From: Druceiella hillmani
Taxonomy: Eukaryota > Arthropoda > Insecta > Lepidoptera > Hepialidae
Length of the DNA: 64,000 nt
Reading direction: 5' to 3'
NCBI GenBank assembly: GCA_039881145.1
Contig: JAYKKI010000091.1
Span: 3,084,501 to 3,148,500 of the forward strand
The notes beneath the pieces were generated by a model, which was not told the DNA's origin, did not search any database, and was given only the letters and a program-made list of their open reading frames with translations. Of this stretch, positions 59,601-64,000 are shown piece by piece. Within the stretch, counting starts at the first letter, position 1. Every line of letters starts with the position of its first letter. Made by a program: the position numbers and the translations under genes.

Positions 59601-60975
59601 TACACATGTATATTAATATGACTATGCTTAAATAGCTTGAAATTTATGTAAAATAATGAAAAAAGTTATTTATATATAACAAAAGGCAATATATAATAAG
59701 TAGTTACAATGGCACTATGCTACATATTACAGTATGCTACATATTACATAAAATAGCACTATGCTACAGATATGTCAAGAATGATTCAAAATTAAGGTGG
59801 CTTAATTGTCTCAACTTCATTTTGTGCCAATCAGTTTTAATTTATTTTCTGTATCGAGAGGTTGTATACTTACAGTTGTCGGCGTTGGTAAGACGATTAT
59901 GAAAGAACCGATATATATTCCATCAGCGAGGAAAAGGTTAAGATTAAAAAAAATAAAATTTATCTTAAAGAAATAAAAATTTAAATGAGATTAATATATT
60001 ATAAGGCTTATTGCTGGAACCAAATGCAACTATTGATTTTCACGAGCGTAGACATAGGTTACTTAATCTAGTGATGGCAAAATGCTTTCAAGGGGCTTAA
60101 TCTAGTGATGGCAAATTGCTTTCAAGGGATGACATAACTGAGCTGGCTATTTTATTCAAACGTAGCTTAATGAGTTTACATTATTATATTAATGTACTCT
60201 CCAAGATGACTCCTAAATACTAAGAACAACCATACATGCAATATTAAACACCACTTACCGAAAAACATTCATTTATTTGTATTAAAACATATGTATTAAT
60301 AGGTACTTAATAAATAAAACCTTCTTGGATTTTGCAGTGTAGATGAAATTACAGGAGATGGTGAAGCTAATATAAAAAAGGATGAGATTGACTCAGACAA
60401 GCTGAAGACTGAAGACCATAGTTATCGTATTGGTTTAGACTCATCTGTTGTCAAGTTGCAGAACGCTAATGGTAAGTAACATTTGTTAAGTTCTAAAAAA
60501 GATTTGAATCTGATTAAATATTCATGATTATTGTTTTCTACACTTTGACTCTTCATCAAGTTTCCATAATTTTTTTTATAAAAAATATGTCCAATTTAGA
60601 GCAATAATACTATTGCAGCAAGACTTAAAAATATGAAGAAAGGAGACAACTATTCCCTGCTTATCAATATCATTGACACATAAGGAATCTGGAAGATTTT
60701 TACAGAATACTAAAATAGATTTTTACAGAATATAAAATATTTCGAATCGATCCGTTTTTCAAAACATATTATTACCATTCAAATTAACAGATAGCTTTCA
60801 CGCTTCTTCTATATTCCAAGGCTTACACAAATGTACATATGTCTGTATGTACATATGTGAATAATAATAAACTTACCCACTTTTTTTACCAATTTTTATG
60901 AATATTTGTTACAGATGGTGAATTATCTTCGTTATTGTTAAAGGACATGAGAAGTATGGAAATCACAACTGAAAG
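15947..60975 (+). CDS. CEP120: Centrosomal protein CEP120, 18 exons, 3' end beyond the window
   Basis: CEP120 is a centriole protein needed for centriole elongation and cilium formation. The call rests on 18 exons with consensus GT-AG borders that join without phase conflict and follow vertebrate CEP120 in order. Residues 1-146 match the first C2 domain (IQIVLNLKEG, then EELIWEADKR, then IPLKIEVFSVDN). Residues about 170-392 match the second, CEP120-specific C2-like region (LIPRLFSEDGYIQIG; TNVRLRSSLQMLNQYFAEYP). Residues about 465-703 match the C-terminal coiled coil (HLEMLSEEWNKRKNELENML; QSKEFFKEQWGRAVREL). The ATG at 15947 is chosen because the first exon has the vertebrate length before the first splice. 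About 768 codons are visible; vertebrate CEP120 is just under 1,000. The third C2 domain was not found, and the final exon(s) lie past the minisatellite. Introns total about 43 kb and hold many transposons. The family call is firm; the exon 16-17 junction is the weakest point. Confidence 0.85.
16084..16231 (+). CDS. CEP120: CEP120 exon 2
   Basis: Acceptor TTTATTAG, donor CG|GTAGGT; intron 1 is only 85 bp. Encodes GLGFGFLNRPFFV through IFNEELIWEADKRKFR, the centre of the first C2 domain. The ELIWEADKR segment corresponds to ELAWEIDRK in vertebrates. Confidence 0.85.
16232..21561. other. CEP120 intron 2, 5.3 kb
   Basis: Contains a Tigger transposase fossil (16330-17407, minus). The remaining 17408-21561 is AT-rich and I recognise nothing in it; a 75-codon frame at 20056-20283 shows no known domain. 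Confidence 0.6.
16330..17407 (-). pseudogene. Tigger/pogo transposase fossil in CEP120 intron 2
   Basis: From the ATG at 17407 on the minus strand: a pipsqueak-like start (MDSKTYFKSPHENIEMALID); a helix-turn-helix tail (QLVDYVTKLMKNL); an HTH-CenpB stretch (KWYNGFLGHHPEI, then EHNIRSWFSKIRN near 16960); and catalytic-domain pieces IFNCGENGFIYHPRISKS (about 16890), SGWITSETFYEYITNVFHP and ILFLDGHSSYTYI (16558-16743). A continuation, QNGIIFIAFYSNITHQ, lies just below 16558. DGHSS holds the second catalytic Asp. Numerous frameshifts and stops separate the pieces. This is a different family from the Tigger at 6960-8190, judging by the protein differences. Confidence 0.8.
21562..21688 (+). CDS. 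CEP120: CEP120 exon 3
   Basis: Acceptor GCATTGTAG, donor ACG|GTAAGT. Completes an Arg codon from exon 2, then LRLQNIPLKIEVFSVDNLKD and RIGYVLLSLLSALPCPSGKS. This is the end of the first C2 domain and matches vertebrate PIKLQCFALD and TIGYIVLDLR. Confidence 0.9.
22072..23122 (-). mobile_element. Mariner-like element with TA target duplication, intron 3
   Basis: The ends are inverted repeats: CGAGGGGAGGTCTAAAATTC at 22072 and, from the other end, CGAGCGGAGGTTCAAAAGTT. Each is flanked by TA (22070-22071 and 23123-23124), as expected of Tc1/mariner. Length is 1,051 bp. The minus strand carries a mariner transposase in broken frames (next entry). Confidence 0.85.
22180..22955 (-). pseudogene. Broken mariner-family transposase
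   Basis: Minus-strand pieces in order: IELRTAIKFHIKQGRTP near 22945; MVYKWHGLFKQSGDNN near 22820; VPGDKTWIRHYEPESMQWHK near 22660-22620 (first catalytic Asp); a middle part GITITGEYYVTVLDKLMEAI near 22490; and DLALSDLPLFPNLKK near 22290, corresponding to the SPDLAPCDFFLFP block of mariners. The DNAPAH block is poorly preserved. Several stops and frameshifts make it non-functional. Confidence 0.75.
23496..23606 (+). CDS. CEP120: CEP120 exon 4
   Basis: Acceptor TTATTACAG, donor CCG|GTAAGA, phase 0 at both ends. Encodes VRYEWHKLLGVKAEGKCCHP and QLLVGLTIEDRINPTTP. Follows the vertebrate order KWYQLLSNK then IQISIALETD at the end of the first C2 domain. Confidence 0.9.
23687..23816 (+). CDS. CEP120: CEP120 exon 5
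   Basis: Acceptor TTTCATTAG, donor ACAG|GTAAAT; the intron before it is 80 bp. Encodes RREPILTRKGDSGLWIDLSR through SYISRKGSTG, a linker between the two C2-like regions. Low conservation is expected here; the call rests on phase and splice sites. Confidence 0.75.
24586..24728 (+). CDS. CEP120: CEP120 exon 6
   Basis: Acceptor CAAATTTAG chosen over a second AG 4 bp later because it completes the Asp codon begun in exon 5; donor ATG|GTAATG. Encodes RLQPVTNSDLIPRLFSEDG, then YIQIGDETKHTHMFRLSFLI. Matches vertebrate DIPVLLDEGGYHQIG, the start of the second C2-like region. Confidence 0.88.
24953..25035 (+). CDS. CEP120: CEP120 exon 7
   Basis: Acceptor GATTTTGCAG, donor AG|GTGTGT. Encodes LFPNIEQNGHIYCNISISAF then SYTIQTD. 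Corresponds to the vertebrate FFFYYSLLGNDV strand region. Confidence 0.85.
25130..25287 (+). CDS. CEP120: CEP120 exon 8
   Basis: Acceptor CTTTTTGTAG, donor ATAG|GTAAAT; intron 7 is 94 bp. Encodes RIVINETAIKENLPIHVNQK then TNVRLRSSLQMLNQYFAEYP. The vertebrate counterpart is ASVRIRSSVEILRVYLAIQS, among the clearest matches. Confidence 0.92.
25545..25690. repeat. Possible tRNA-derived SINE fragment in intron 8
   Basis: GGGTTCAATTTCCGGCC near 25552 resembles a pol III B box embedded in a short non-coding block that ends near an AT-rich tail at 25680. No A box or second copy was identified, so this is tentative. Confidence 0.25.
25787..26010 (+). CDS. CEP120: CEP120 exon 9
   Basis: Acceptor CATTTTGCAG, donor CAG|GTATTT. 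Encodes GETVLNLENLILNENIDDFQ through SVHIELTLQILSTEEAGYVG Q, ending the second C2-like region (vertebrate GSTEIPLTGLL, then VGVSVALQRE). Confidence 0.88.
26011..28598. other. CEP120 intron 9, 2.6 kb
   Basis: No transposase recognised. A degenerate tandem repeat of about 117 bp lies at 27155-27470. I searched here for the missing third C2 domain and saw no candidate exon. Confidence 0.5.
27155..27470. repeat. Degenerate tandem repeat, unit about 117 bp, 2.7 copies
   Basis: Three successive blocks start with variants of CCAAATNNNNNGATCTGCTG (near 27163, 27273 and 27393) and pass through ACCACNTTNTGACNCTATCA-like and CAAGACGA(A/G)TTA-like parts. Copies differ by about a quarter to a third of their bases. 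Confidence 0.5.
28599..28756 (+). CDS. CEP120: CEP120 exon 10
   Basis: Acceptor AATGTACAG, donor AA|GTAATT. Encodes AKHPAPLTSRSITQIDTRVI through GSDMSTK, a Ser/Thr-rich linker with no fold I recognise. In vertebrates a disordered linker and a third C2 domain occupy this part of the protein; only linker-like sequence is seen here. Confidence 0.75.
28844..28902 (+). CDS. CEP120: CEP120 exon 11
   Basis: Acceptor ATGTTTTCAG, donor AAAAG|GTTGTA; intron 10 is 87 bp. Encodes LEDEKPCPKCVLQAEKEGK. The CPKC pair is unusual for CEP120. Phase matches both neighbours. Confidence 0.72.
29667..29776 (+). CDS. CEP120: CEP120 exon 12
   Basis: Acceptor TGTATAACAG, donor CAT|GTAAGT. Encodes ERLATLISLQEKEDLLRSMA then EELVDWKEKQQKIFNLH, the start of the coiled coil, matching vertebrate ELEMWKEMQEDIFENQL. 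Confidence 0.85.
29930..30800 (-). pseudogene. Mariner-family transposase fossil
   Basis: Minus-strand pieces: VDTISRCLIAMGIIQKEGN near 30590-30530 (the helix-turn-helix segment of mariners); FNLFPRQ then a LHRIVTGDEKW-like stretch near 30470-30440; a WD-like WWDQKG counterpart (DKKVALYYEL) near 30370-30340; and a C-terminal FFTESVIQKVSESC near 30020-29960. Stops are frequent. No terminal repeats were located. Confidence 0.5.
31083..31128. repeat. Short tandem duplication, unit about 24 bp
   Basis: TACGTCCACGTAGTTCTGCA occurs twice in direct orientation four bases apart, in otherwise AT-rich intron sequence. Confidence 0.85.
31700..32860 (-). pseudogene. Mariner-family transposase fossil with amplified C-terminal segment
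   Basis: Minus-strand fragments in order: a GHEIWVNFDNPE stretch near 32630-32590 (mariner DE-W block), FKQTFNNKKVQKSFVGCIT near 32540-32490, LIHNNA near 32320-32300 (mariner HDNA block), FGPKLLLPFP near 32220-32190, and C-terminal copies of VVSFYREGVQ-like and YDKWFNLQSGYETLG-like sequence between 32140 and 31730. The C-terminal segment is repeated about three and a half times with a period of about 117-120 bp. Confidence 0.6.
31725..32150. repeat. Tandem repeat, unit about 117-120 bp, 3.5 copies
   Basis: Each unit contains a version of CATAACAATTCCCCAGTT, TCTATAGAAGCTTACCACTT, GTAGTTGAGCCAGCTTTTTA and GTTTCATAGCCACTTTGGAG. Copies are diverged by roughly 10-20 percent. It repeats the C-terminal coding part of the mariner fossil. 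Confidence 0.8.
33456..33511. repeat. Imperfect hairpin
   Basis: TTGCAAGTGCCCTTCTTAAG and its near reverse complement TTTAAGAAGGGCATTTGCAA flank a short loop. It could be the tip of a foldback element; no flanking duplication seen. Confidence 0.6.
33500..33970 (-). pseudogene. Jockey-type LINE reverse transcriptase, N-terminal part
   Basis: On the minus strand the stretch QAPGIDKIDN, LVKVGGPR, CLRKSHFQKIWKVGR (about 33810-33640) is the well-known APGPDG...FPxxWKxA entry to the reverse-transcriptase domain of LINEs. Frame changes and stops surround it and a plus-strand shadow frame overlaps. The catalytic YADD block is not present. Confidence 0.6.
35780..37015 (-). pseudogene. Jockey-type LINE reverse transcriptase, C-terminal half
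   Basis: From 37012 down the minus strand: STIFLDISQAFNRVWHGNLL (36780-36840), YLSERLFCVR, GVYQGSVLGPILYLLF (about 36650-36600), the catalytic region reading GTFVFNIAALTSHENL (about 36560-36520), NGVQIPQSDEAQYLGIYMDR (about 36375-36310) and IQLWGTTSNSSIEILQRFQS (about 36170-36100). Motif order is that of Jockey/CR1-like elements. The usual ADD of the active site reads VFN here, so the enzyme would be dead even without the frameshifts. The 3' limit near 35780 is approximate. Confidence 0.82.
38094..38285. repeat. 42-bp tandem repeat
   Basis: The unit starts TGTATTGTATGATCAATTCA and recurs at 38130, 38172 and 38214, exactly 42 bp apart, with partial copies on each side. As 42 is a multiple of three, open frames in two phases (NQFNYNYNVLYDQF-like) arise here and are not genes. 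Confidence 0.92.
38324..39614 (-). mobile_element. Full-length mariner element with TA target duplication
   Basis: Inverted ends CGAGGGCTGGTAAAAAAAAA (38324) and, from the other side, CGAGGTCTGTTAAAAAAAAA (39614 inward) are flanked by TA at 38322-38323 and 39615-39616. Length is 1,291 bp, the usual size of an intact mariner. The transposase is on the minus strand. Confidence 0.92.
38380..39310 (-). pseudogene. Mariner transposase, frameshifted
   Basis: Minus-strand segments cover the protein: MFISGTEGREDVNDDAHPG near 39310; the helix-turn-helix region AIREVAEEVGISVSSCHAIF near 39180-39120; VRRAKTKKACQVQSNVLLTV near 38920-38880; LLKGCMVSKEYYLQVMCRLR near 38830-38770; then in one frame MDHDNAPAHLALLIRNFLAK (38743-38670) and SPDLAPCDFFLSPKLKRPLK (about 38640-38580). 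HDNAPAH and SPDLAPCDFF hold the second and third catalytic Asp. About three frame changes break it. Mariner transposases cut and paste at TA. Confidence 0.88.
41635..43470 (+). pseudogene. Mutator-like transposase with YqaJ-type nuclease domain, decayed
   Basis: The three plus frames together give a nearly complete protein: an N-terminal part (KGKRLVDVNYLLEQFLIFRH, about 41662-41720); a core with INQETVTGIVSVGSDFRQF (about 41865-41925), FHPCL/PPMSLRLYKSCHDTI (about 41950-42000), and ENGLIYSQLIAEGDSSTY (about 42130-42190); GPYHIFGDHSNCSL (about 42450-42490); then VHNEINNIAESFN (42610-42650), the family's NVVESFN motif; and a C-terminal YqaJ-like exonuclease region (QGQLRITGYN..., about 43210-43260; KDDKFWKYNMDLYLVKFYLN, 43295-43360; LPELVDP, about 43362-43382). 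Only 42657-42983 is open for any length. Proteins of this pairing are common in insects and are transposon-derived. The domain call is inference from motif memory. Confidence 0.65.
44245..44308. repeat. 31-bp inverted repeat hairpin
   Basis: Arms of 31 bp with two mismatches are separated by AA. The left arm starts TGCAACAAATTTATAGCCTA. It lies at the 5' limit of the minus-strand open frame 43888-44277. Confidence 0.88.
44721..44903 (+). CDS. CEP120: CEP120 exon 13
   Basis: Acceptor CAAATTTTAG, donor ATG|GTAAAA, phase 0 both ends. Encodes LKKCEEHHLEMLSEEWNKRK NELENML and onward to KNVEREKM. Matches vertebrate [20 protein letters not shown] in the coiled coil. Confidence 0.9.
45182..45673. 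repeat. Left terminal inverted repeat of the 6.1-kb element
   Basis: Aligns along its length in reverse complement with 50813-51299, with scattered substitutions and small indels. Confidence 0.88.
45806..48195 (+). pseudogene. N-terminal and central part of the long-TIR element's protein
   Basis: The frame opens at ATG 45806 with a Cys-rich segment (CVFCTDLSGKK; CIHILNCRIKF; HRQCCSAF), probably a zinc-binding domain, then a Ser/Thr-rich linker to a premature stop at 46402. The frame continues after the stop with SAGENVCYHHSCELLF, so the stop is a point lesion. After a frame change, 46585-48195 runs open for 536 codons: IGGDDIRRRGGINCDRLTNS, an acidic linker, PENWPLLKTIDLLHLISHVF, VQVTYDLAITKIALKIQ, HVGSFHLMMAFFKSIGTF and ESNIIASALVNGIIEGKHFN RC. 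These blocks recur in high-copy predicted proteins of insects and cnidarians; I know no catalytic assignment for this part. The start is chosen as the first Met before the Cys motif. Confidence 0.7.
48250..49020 (+). pseudogene. Middle part of the long-TIR element's protein (NYARW block)
   Basis: Frame 48268-48543 contains MVNQQNYARWCVKYSDNLNN and HPGLKDDFKKGFFGIKRIEK PFS, the conserved middle block of this protein family. A further frame gives LSGISHFTNSLAARQRWAKSH near 48540-48600. Frame 48638-49039 (133 codons) continues with a variable linker ending in a lysine-rich patch. Frame breaks at 48195-48268, 48543 and about 48630 show decay. Confidence 0.6.
49060..50341 (+). pseudogene. XPG/PIN-like nuclease domain of the long-TIR element
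   Basis: Frame 1 to 49415: SSDIVVIDGFFMLYLMKEIP, FKANRIDIIFDQYFTPSIKD CERTLR, resembling the N-terminal half of an XPG-type fold with Asp residues in IDG and FDQY. A second frame (49376-49665) carries HWSIDDIAPFIGNKSIYLN and the acidic motif HEEADSRIV. A third (49613-50191) has RCSDTDILIILLANM, the glycine-rich block LPGSHAMTGCDYMPAFFRKG, and onward. The spacing of IDG, HEEADSR, SDTD and GCD acidic groups is what a metal-dependent 5' nuclease would use. The frame after 50191 ends WGSNAYLKYP-like and TCGWTINNNKYELVWFLWDQ before a splice-like GT at 50340. Confidence 0.7.
50425..50670 (+). other. Acidic C-terminal exon of the element, followed by a TA microsatellite
   Basis: After an AG at about 50424, the frame reads DFEAPQNMETAEDDDSNDKN then a run of Asp/Ser and DDDDDDIPD. 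This matches the acidic tail expected after the nuclease, separated by an 84-bp intron-like gap from the exon ending at 50341. A (TA)n tract covers 50593-50625; the frame runs into it. Confidence 0.5.
50813..51299. repeat. Right terminal inverted repeat of the 6.1-kb element
   Basis: Reverse complement of 45182-45673. It directly abuts a mariner fragment at about 51300. Confidence 0.88.
51300..51650 (+). pseudogene. Mariner transposase fragment next to the 6.1-kb element
   Basis: SRARVFQWRKLFTEGKKCL (51303-51360) is the conserved mariner ALSRARVFEW block. Then in another frame FAKTILKDYMGVRRVLSLLV PK (51520-51595) is the helix-turn-helix exit of the mariner DNA-binding region. The N-terminal part is absent, so the larger element may have cut into a mariner copy, or this is a relic. 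Frame change and stop at 51485. Confidence 0.6.
56647..56823 (+). CDS. CEP120: CEP120 exon 14
   Basis: Acceptor AAATTTTTAG, donor AAA|GTAAGG, phase 0 both ends. Encodes LLDLKQCLESLYAIKHEELG through HLEKENDTLK, 59 residues of coiled coil. Confidence 0.85.
56824..57377. other. CEP120 intron 14
   Basis: AT-rich, no recognised repeat or gene. Confidence 0.6.
57378..57464 (+). CDS. CEP120: CEP120 exon 15
   Basis: Acceptor CATTTCAG, donor TTG|GTAAGG, phase 0 both ends. Encodes TQLKNMVKKVDSDKADFTRD QMASLIQEL, continuing the coiled coil toward the WGRA block. Confidence 0.85.
57850..58400. repeat. MITE-like element with about 70-bp imperfect inverted ends, intron 15
   Basis: Bases 57867-57947 and 58318-58385 are inverted copies sharing TATATATTTTTTT-like, AATAGATTTTTGCAAT-like and TTCTCGAAATCTATGAATTT-like blocks in order. 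The 370 bp between them is AT-rich and codes for nothing. No target duplication was identified. Confidence 0.6.
58401..59174. other. Rest of CEP120 intron 15
   Basis: AT-rich, nothing recognised. Confidence 0.5.
59175..59332 (+). CDS. CEP120: CEP120 exon 16
   Basis: Acceptor TTTGTATAG. Encodes RYLEEKLETAMQSKEFFKEQ then WGRAVRELHATRHLARNQMI TRLQRDRHLLDK. The WGRA block matches vertebrate QQWGRALKEL, the firmest single match to CEP120. The donor CA|GTATTC at 59333 is weak but is the only GT that leaves the two-base phase needed by exon 17. Without splicing there, the frame reads on for 21 codons to a stop at 59396. Confidence 0.82.
59397..60337. other. CEP120 intron 16
   Basis: Contains two small direct duplications: CTACATATTAC-type repeats at 59718-59750, and a 36-bp duplication at about 60062-60127 (TTAATCTAGTGATGGCAAA...). 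No gene recognised. Confidence 0.6.
60338..60471 (+). CDS. CEP120: CEP120 exon 17 (likely)
   Basis: Acceptor GATTTTGCAG, donor AATG|GTAAGT. Encodes VDEITGDGEANIKKDEIDSD KLKTEDHSYRIGLDSSVVKL and onward, a charged linker. The phase fits exon 16's weak donor and exon 18 exactly. A variable segment occupies this position in vertebrates. Confidence 0.7.
60915..60975 (+). CDS. CEP120: CEP120 exon 18 (likely, last visible)
   Basis: Acceptor TTTGTTACAG, completing an Asp codon. Encodes DGELSSLLLKDMRSMEITTE then two bases of the next codon. Donor AAAG|GTATAT. The minisatellite begins immediately after. The conserved C terminus (LIEERDTLMRTGVY in vertebrates) is not in the window and should follow the array. 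Confidence 0.68.
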
Positions 60976-63900
60976 GTATATCATCAATAACTTACACCTT
61001 TCATCAAATGTAGATTCCCTATATATTGTCTTCAATAACTTAGAGCCTTCACCAAATATATATACCCTATATATTGTCTTCAATAACTTACAGCCTTTAC
61101 CAAATGTAGATGCCCTATATATTCTCTTCAATAACTTATCGTCTTTACCAAATGTAGATACCCTATATATTGTCTTCAATAACTTACAGCCTTTACCAAA
61201 CGTAATAATAAATAAATAAAAAAAAATAACCTTTATGTTGTCTTCAATAACTTACAGCCTTTACCAAATGTAGATGCCCTAGATATTGTCTTCAATAACT
61301 TAGAGCCTTAACCAAATGTGTATAGCTTATATATTGTCTTCAATAACTTACAGCCTTTATCAAATGTAGATGCCCTATATATTGTCTTCAATAACTTACA
61401 GCCTTTACCAAATGTAGATGCCCTATATATTGACTTCAATAACTTACAGCCTTTACCAAATGTAGATGCCCTATATATTGTCTTCAATAACTTACAGCCT
61501 TTACCAAATGTAGATGCCCTATATATTGTCTTCAATAACTTACAGCCTTTACCAAATGTAGATGCCCTAGATATTGTCTTCAATAACTTACAGCCTTTAC
61601 CAAATGTAGATGCCCTATATATTGTCTTCAATAACTTATCGTCTTTACCAAATGTAGATACCCTATATATTGTCTTCAATAACTTACAGCCTTTACCAAA
61701 CGTAATAATAAATAAATAAAAAAAAATAACCTATATGTTGTCTTCAATAACTTACAGCCTTTACCAAATGTAGATGCCCTAGATATTGTCTTCAATAACT
61801 TAGAGCCTATACCAAATGTATATAGCTTATATATTGTCTTCAATAACTTACAGCTTTTATCAAATGTAGATGCCCTATATATTGTCTTCAATAACTTACA
61901 GCCTTTACCAAATGTAGATGCCCTATATATTGTCTTCAATAACTTACAGCCTTTACCAAATGTATATATTGTCTTCAATAACTTACAGCCTTTACCAAAT
62001 GTAGATGCCCTAGATATTGTCTTCAATAACTAACAGCCTTTACCAAATGTAGATGCCCTAGATATTGTCTTCAATAACTTAGAGCCTTCACCAAATGTAT
62101 ATACTCTATATATTGTCTTCAATAACTTACAGCCTTTACCAAATGTAGATGCCCTATATATTGTCTTCAATAACTTACAGCCTTTACCAAATATAGATGC
62201 CCTATATATTGTCTTCAATAACTTACAGCCTTTACCAAATGTAGATGCCCTATATATTGTTTTCAATAACTTACAGCCTTTACCAAATGTAGATGCCCTA
62301 TATATTGTCTTCAATAACGTACAGCTTTCACCGAATGTAGATGCCCTAGATATTGTCTTCAATAACTTACAGCCTTTACCAAATGTAGATGCCCTATATA
62401 TTGTCTTCAATAACTTACAGCCTTTACCAAATGTACATGCCCTAGATATTGTCTTCAATAACTTACAGCCTTTACCAAATGTAGATGCCCTAGATATTGT
62501 CTTCAATAACTTAGAGCCTTCACTAAATGTATATACCCTATATATTGTCTTCAATAACTTACAGCCTTTACCAAATATAGATGCCTTATATATTGTTTTC
62601 AATAACTTACACCCTTTACCAAATGTAGATGCCCTATATATTGTCTTCAATAACTTACAGCCTTTACCGAATGTAGATGCCCTATATATTGTCTTCAATA
62701 ACTTACAGCCTTTACCAAATGTAGATGCCCTATATATTGTCTTCAATAACTTACAGCCTTTACCAAATGTAGATGTCCTATATATTGTCTTCAATAACTT
62801 ACAGCCTTTACCGAATGTAGATGCCCTATATATTGTCTTCAATAACTTACAGCCTTTACCAAATGTAGATCCCCTATATATTATCTTCAATAACGTACAG
62901 ATTTTACCGAATGTAGATGCCCTAGATATTGTCTTCAATAACATACAGCCTTTACCAAATGTAGATGCCCTATATATTGTCTTCAATAACTTAAAGCCTT
63001 TACCAAATGTAGATGCCCTAGATATTGTCTTCAATAACGTAGAACCTTCACTAAATGTATATACCCTATATATTGTCTTCAATTACTTACAGCCTTTACC
63101 AAATATAGATGCCCTACATATTGTTATCAATAACTTACAGCTTTTACCAAATGTAGATGCCCTATATATTGTCTTCAATAACTTACAGCCTTTACCGAAT
63201 GTAGATGCCCTATATATTGTCTTCAATAACTTACAGCCTTTACCAAATGTAGATGCCCTATATATTGTCTTCAATAACTTACAGCCTTTACCAAATGTAG
63301 ATGCCCTAGATATTGTCTTCAATAACTTAGAGCCTTCACTAAATGTATATACCCTATATATTGTCTTCAATAACTTACAGCCTTTACCAAATATAGATGC
63401 CTTATATATTGTTTTCAATAACTTACACCCTTTACCAAATGTAGATGCCCTATATATTGTCTTCAATAACTTACAGCCTTTACCAAATGTAGATGCCCTA
63501 GATATTGTCTTCAATAACTAACAGTCTTTACCAAATGTAGATACCCTATATATTGTCTTCAATAACTTACAGCCTTTACCAAATGTAGATTCCCTATATA
63601 TTGTCTTCAATAACTTACAGCCTTTACCGAATGTAGATGCCCTATATATTGTCTTCAATAACTTACAGCCTTTACCAAATGTAGATGCCCTATATATTGT
63701 CTTCAATAACTAACAGCCTTTACCAAATGTAGATGCCCTAGATATTGTCTTCAATAACTTAGAGCCTTTACCAAATGTATATACCTTATATATTGTCTTC
63801 AATAACTTACAGCCTTTACCAAATGTAGATGCCCTATATATTGTCTTCAATAACTTACAGCCTTTACCAAATGTAGATGCCCTATATATTGTCTTCAATA

Positions 63901-64000
63901 ACTTACAGCCTTTACCAAATGAAGATGCCCTAGATATTGTCTTCAATAACTAACAGCCTTTACCAAATGTAGATGCCCTAGATATTGTCTTCAATAACTT
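60976..64000. repeat. 48-bp minisatellite, more than 60 units, runs off the window
   Basis: The unit is CTATATATTGTCTTCAATAA followed by CTTACAGCCTTTACCAAATG and TAGATGCC, 48 bp. Variants (GCCCTAGATATTG, AGAGCCTTCACTAAATGTAT) recur at fixed multiples of 48 bp, showing higher-order copying. One 20-bp insertion (CGTAATAATAAATAAATAAA) occurs at 61201 and again at 61701, a 500-bp repeat. Because 48 is divisible by three, long frames on both strands (minus KTIYRASTFGKGCKLL; plus YIVFNNLQPLPNVDAL) are artefacts of the repeat. Confidence 0.97.

Noticed and set aside
60886..63946. Several long open frames on both strands (up to 350 codons) across the 48-bp array
   Set aside because: They arise because 48 is a multiple of three and no unit carries a stop in those phases. 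No start context, no non-repeat part, and opposite-strand frames of similar length argue against real proteins.
60976..64000. Array superficially like a CRISPR
   Set aside because: There are no unique spacers: the whole 48 bp repeats. The context is a eukaryotic intron and no cas genes are present.
1..64000. tRNA, rRNA or other structural RNA genes
   Set aside because: I looked for A/B-box pairs and rRNA blocks and saw none beyond a single weak B-box-like site at about 25552.

Overview
This window looks like an AT-rich, transposon-dense animal genome, most likely an insect. It has spliced genes with GT-AG introns of up to 15 kb. The transposon mix (mariner, Tigger/pogo, hAT, a Jockey/CR1-type LINE, Mutator-like with YqaJ, an XPG-nuclease element) is typical of arthropods. 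There are no operons, Shine-Dalgarno sites, phage genes or CRISPR arrays. I cannot name the species from sequence alone.

Region 1, 1-15,946, is intergenic and made almost wholly of dead mobile elements. In order: a ZMYM1-like hAT transposase (251-2,335); a BED-finger fragment of another hAT (2,420-2,680, minus); a complete but internally deleted hAT with an 8-bp target duplication (3,591-4,612); a gag-like ORF1 of a LINE (5,740-6,930); a nearly full-length decayed Tigger/pogo transposase (6,960-8,190, minus); an unrecognised minus-strand ORF (9,080-9,602); and a third hAT (about 9,850-13,519) whose transposase carries an internal tandem duplication.

Region 2, 15,947 to beyond 60,975, is one host gene on the plus strand. 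I identify it as the centriolar protein CEP120 from 18 exons that join in phase and follow the vertebrate protein in order: N-terminal C2 domain, the following CEP120-specific C2-like region, then a C-terminal coiled coil with the WGRA motif. About 768 codons lie in the window and the 3' end is missing. The third C2 domain of vertebrate CEP120 was not found. The introns hold most of the sequence and collect transposons: Tigger in intron 2; a TA-flanked mariner in intron 3; three mariners, two LINE reverse-transcriptase fragments and a Mutator-like/YqaJ fossil in the 14.9-kb intron 12; a 6.1-kb element with about 490-bp inverted repeats and an XPG-like nuclease in the 11.7-kb intron 13; and a MITE-like element in intron 15.

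Region 3, 60,976-64,000, is a 48-bp minisatellite of more than 60 units that starts at the donor site of the last visible exon and runs off the window. Its period is a multiple of three, so it creates long open frames on both strands that should not be taken for genes.

The only gene I would treat as functional is CEP120. The best candidates for something undescribed are the long-TIR nuclease element at 45,182-51,299 and the higher-order minisatellite.
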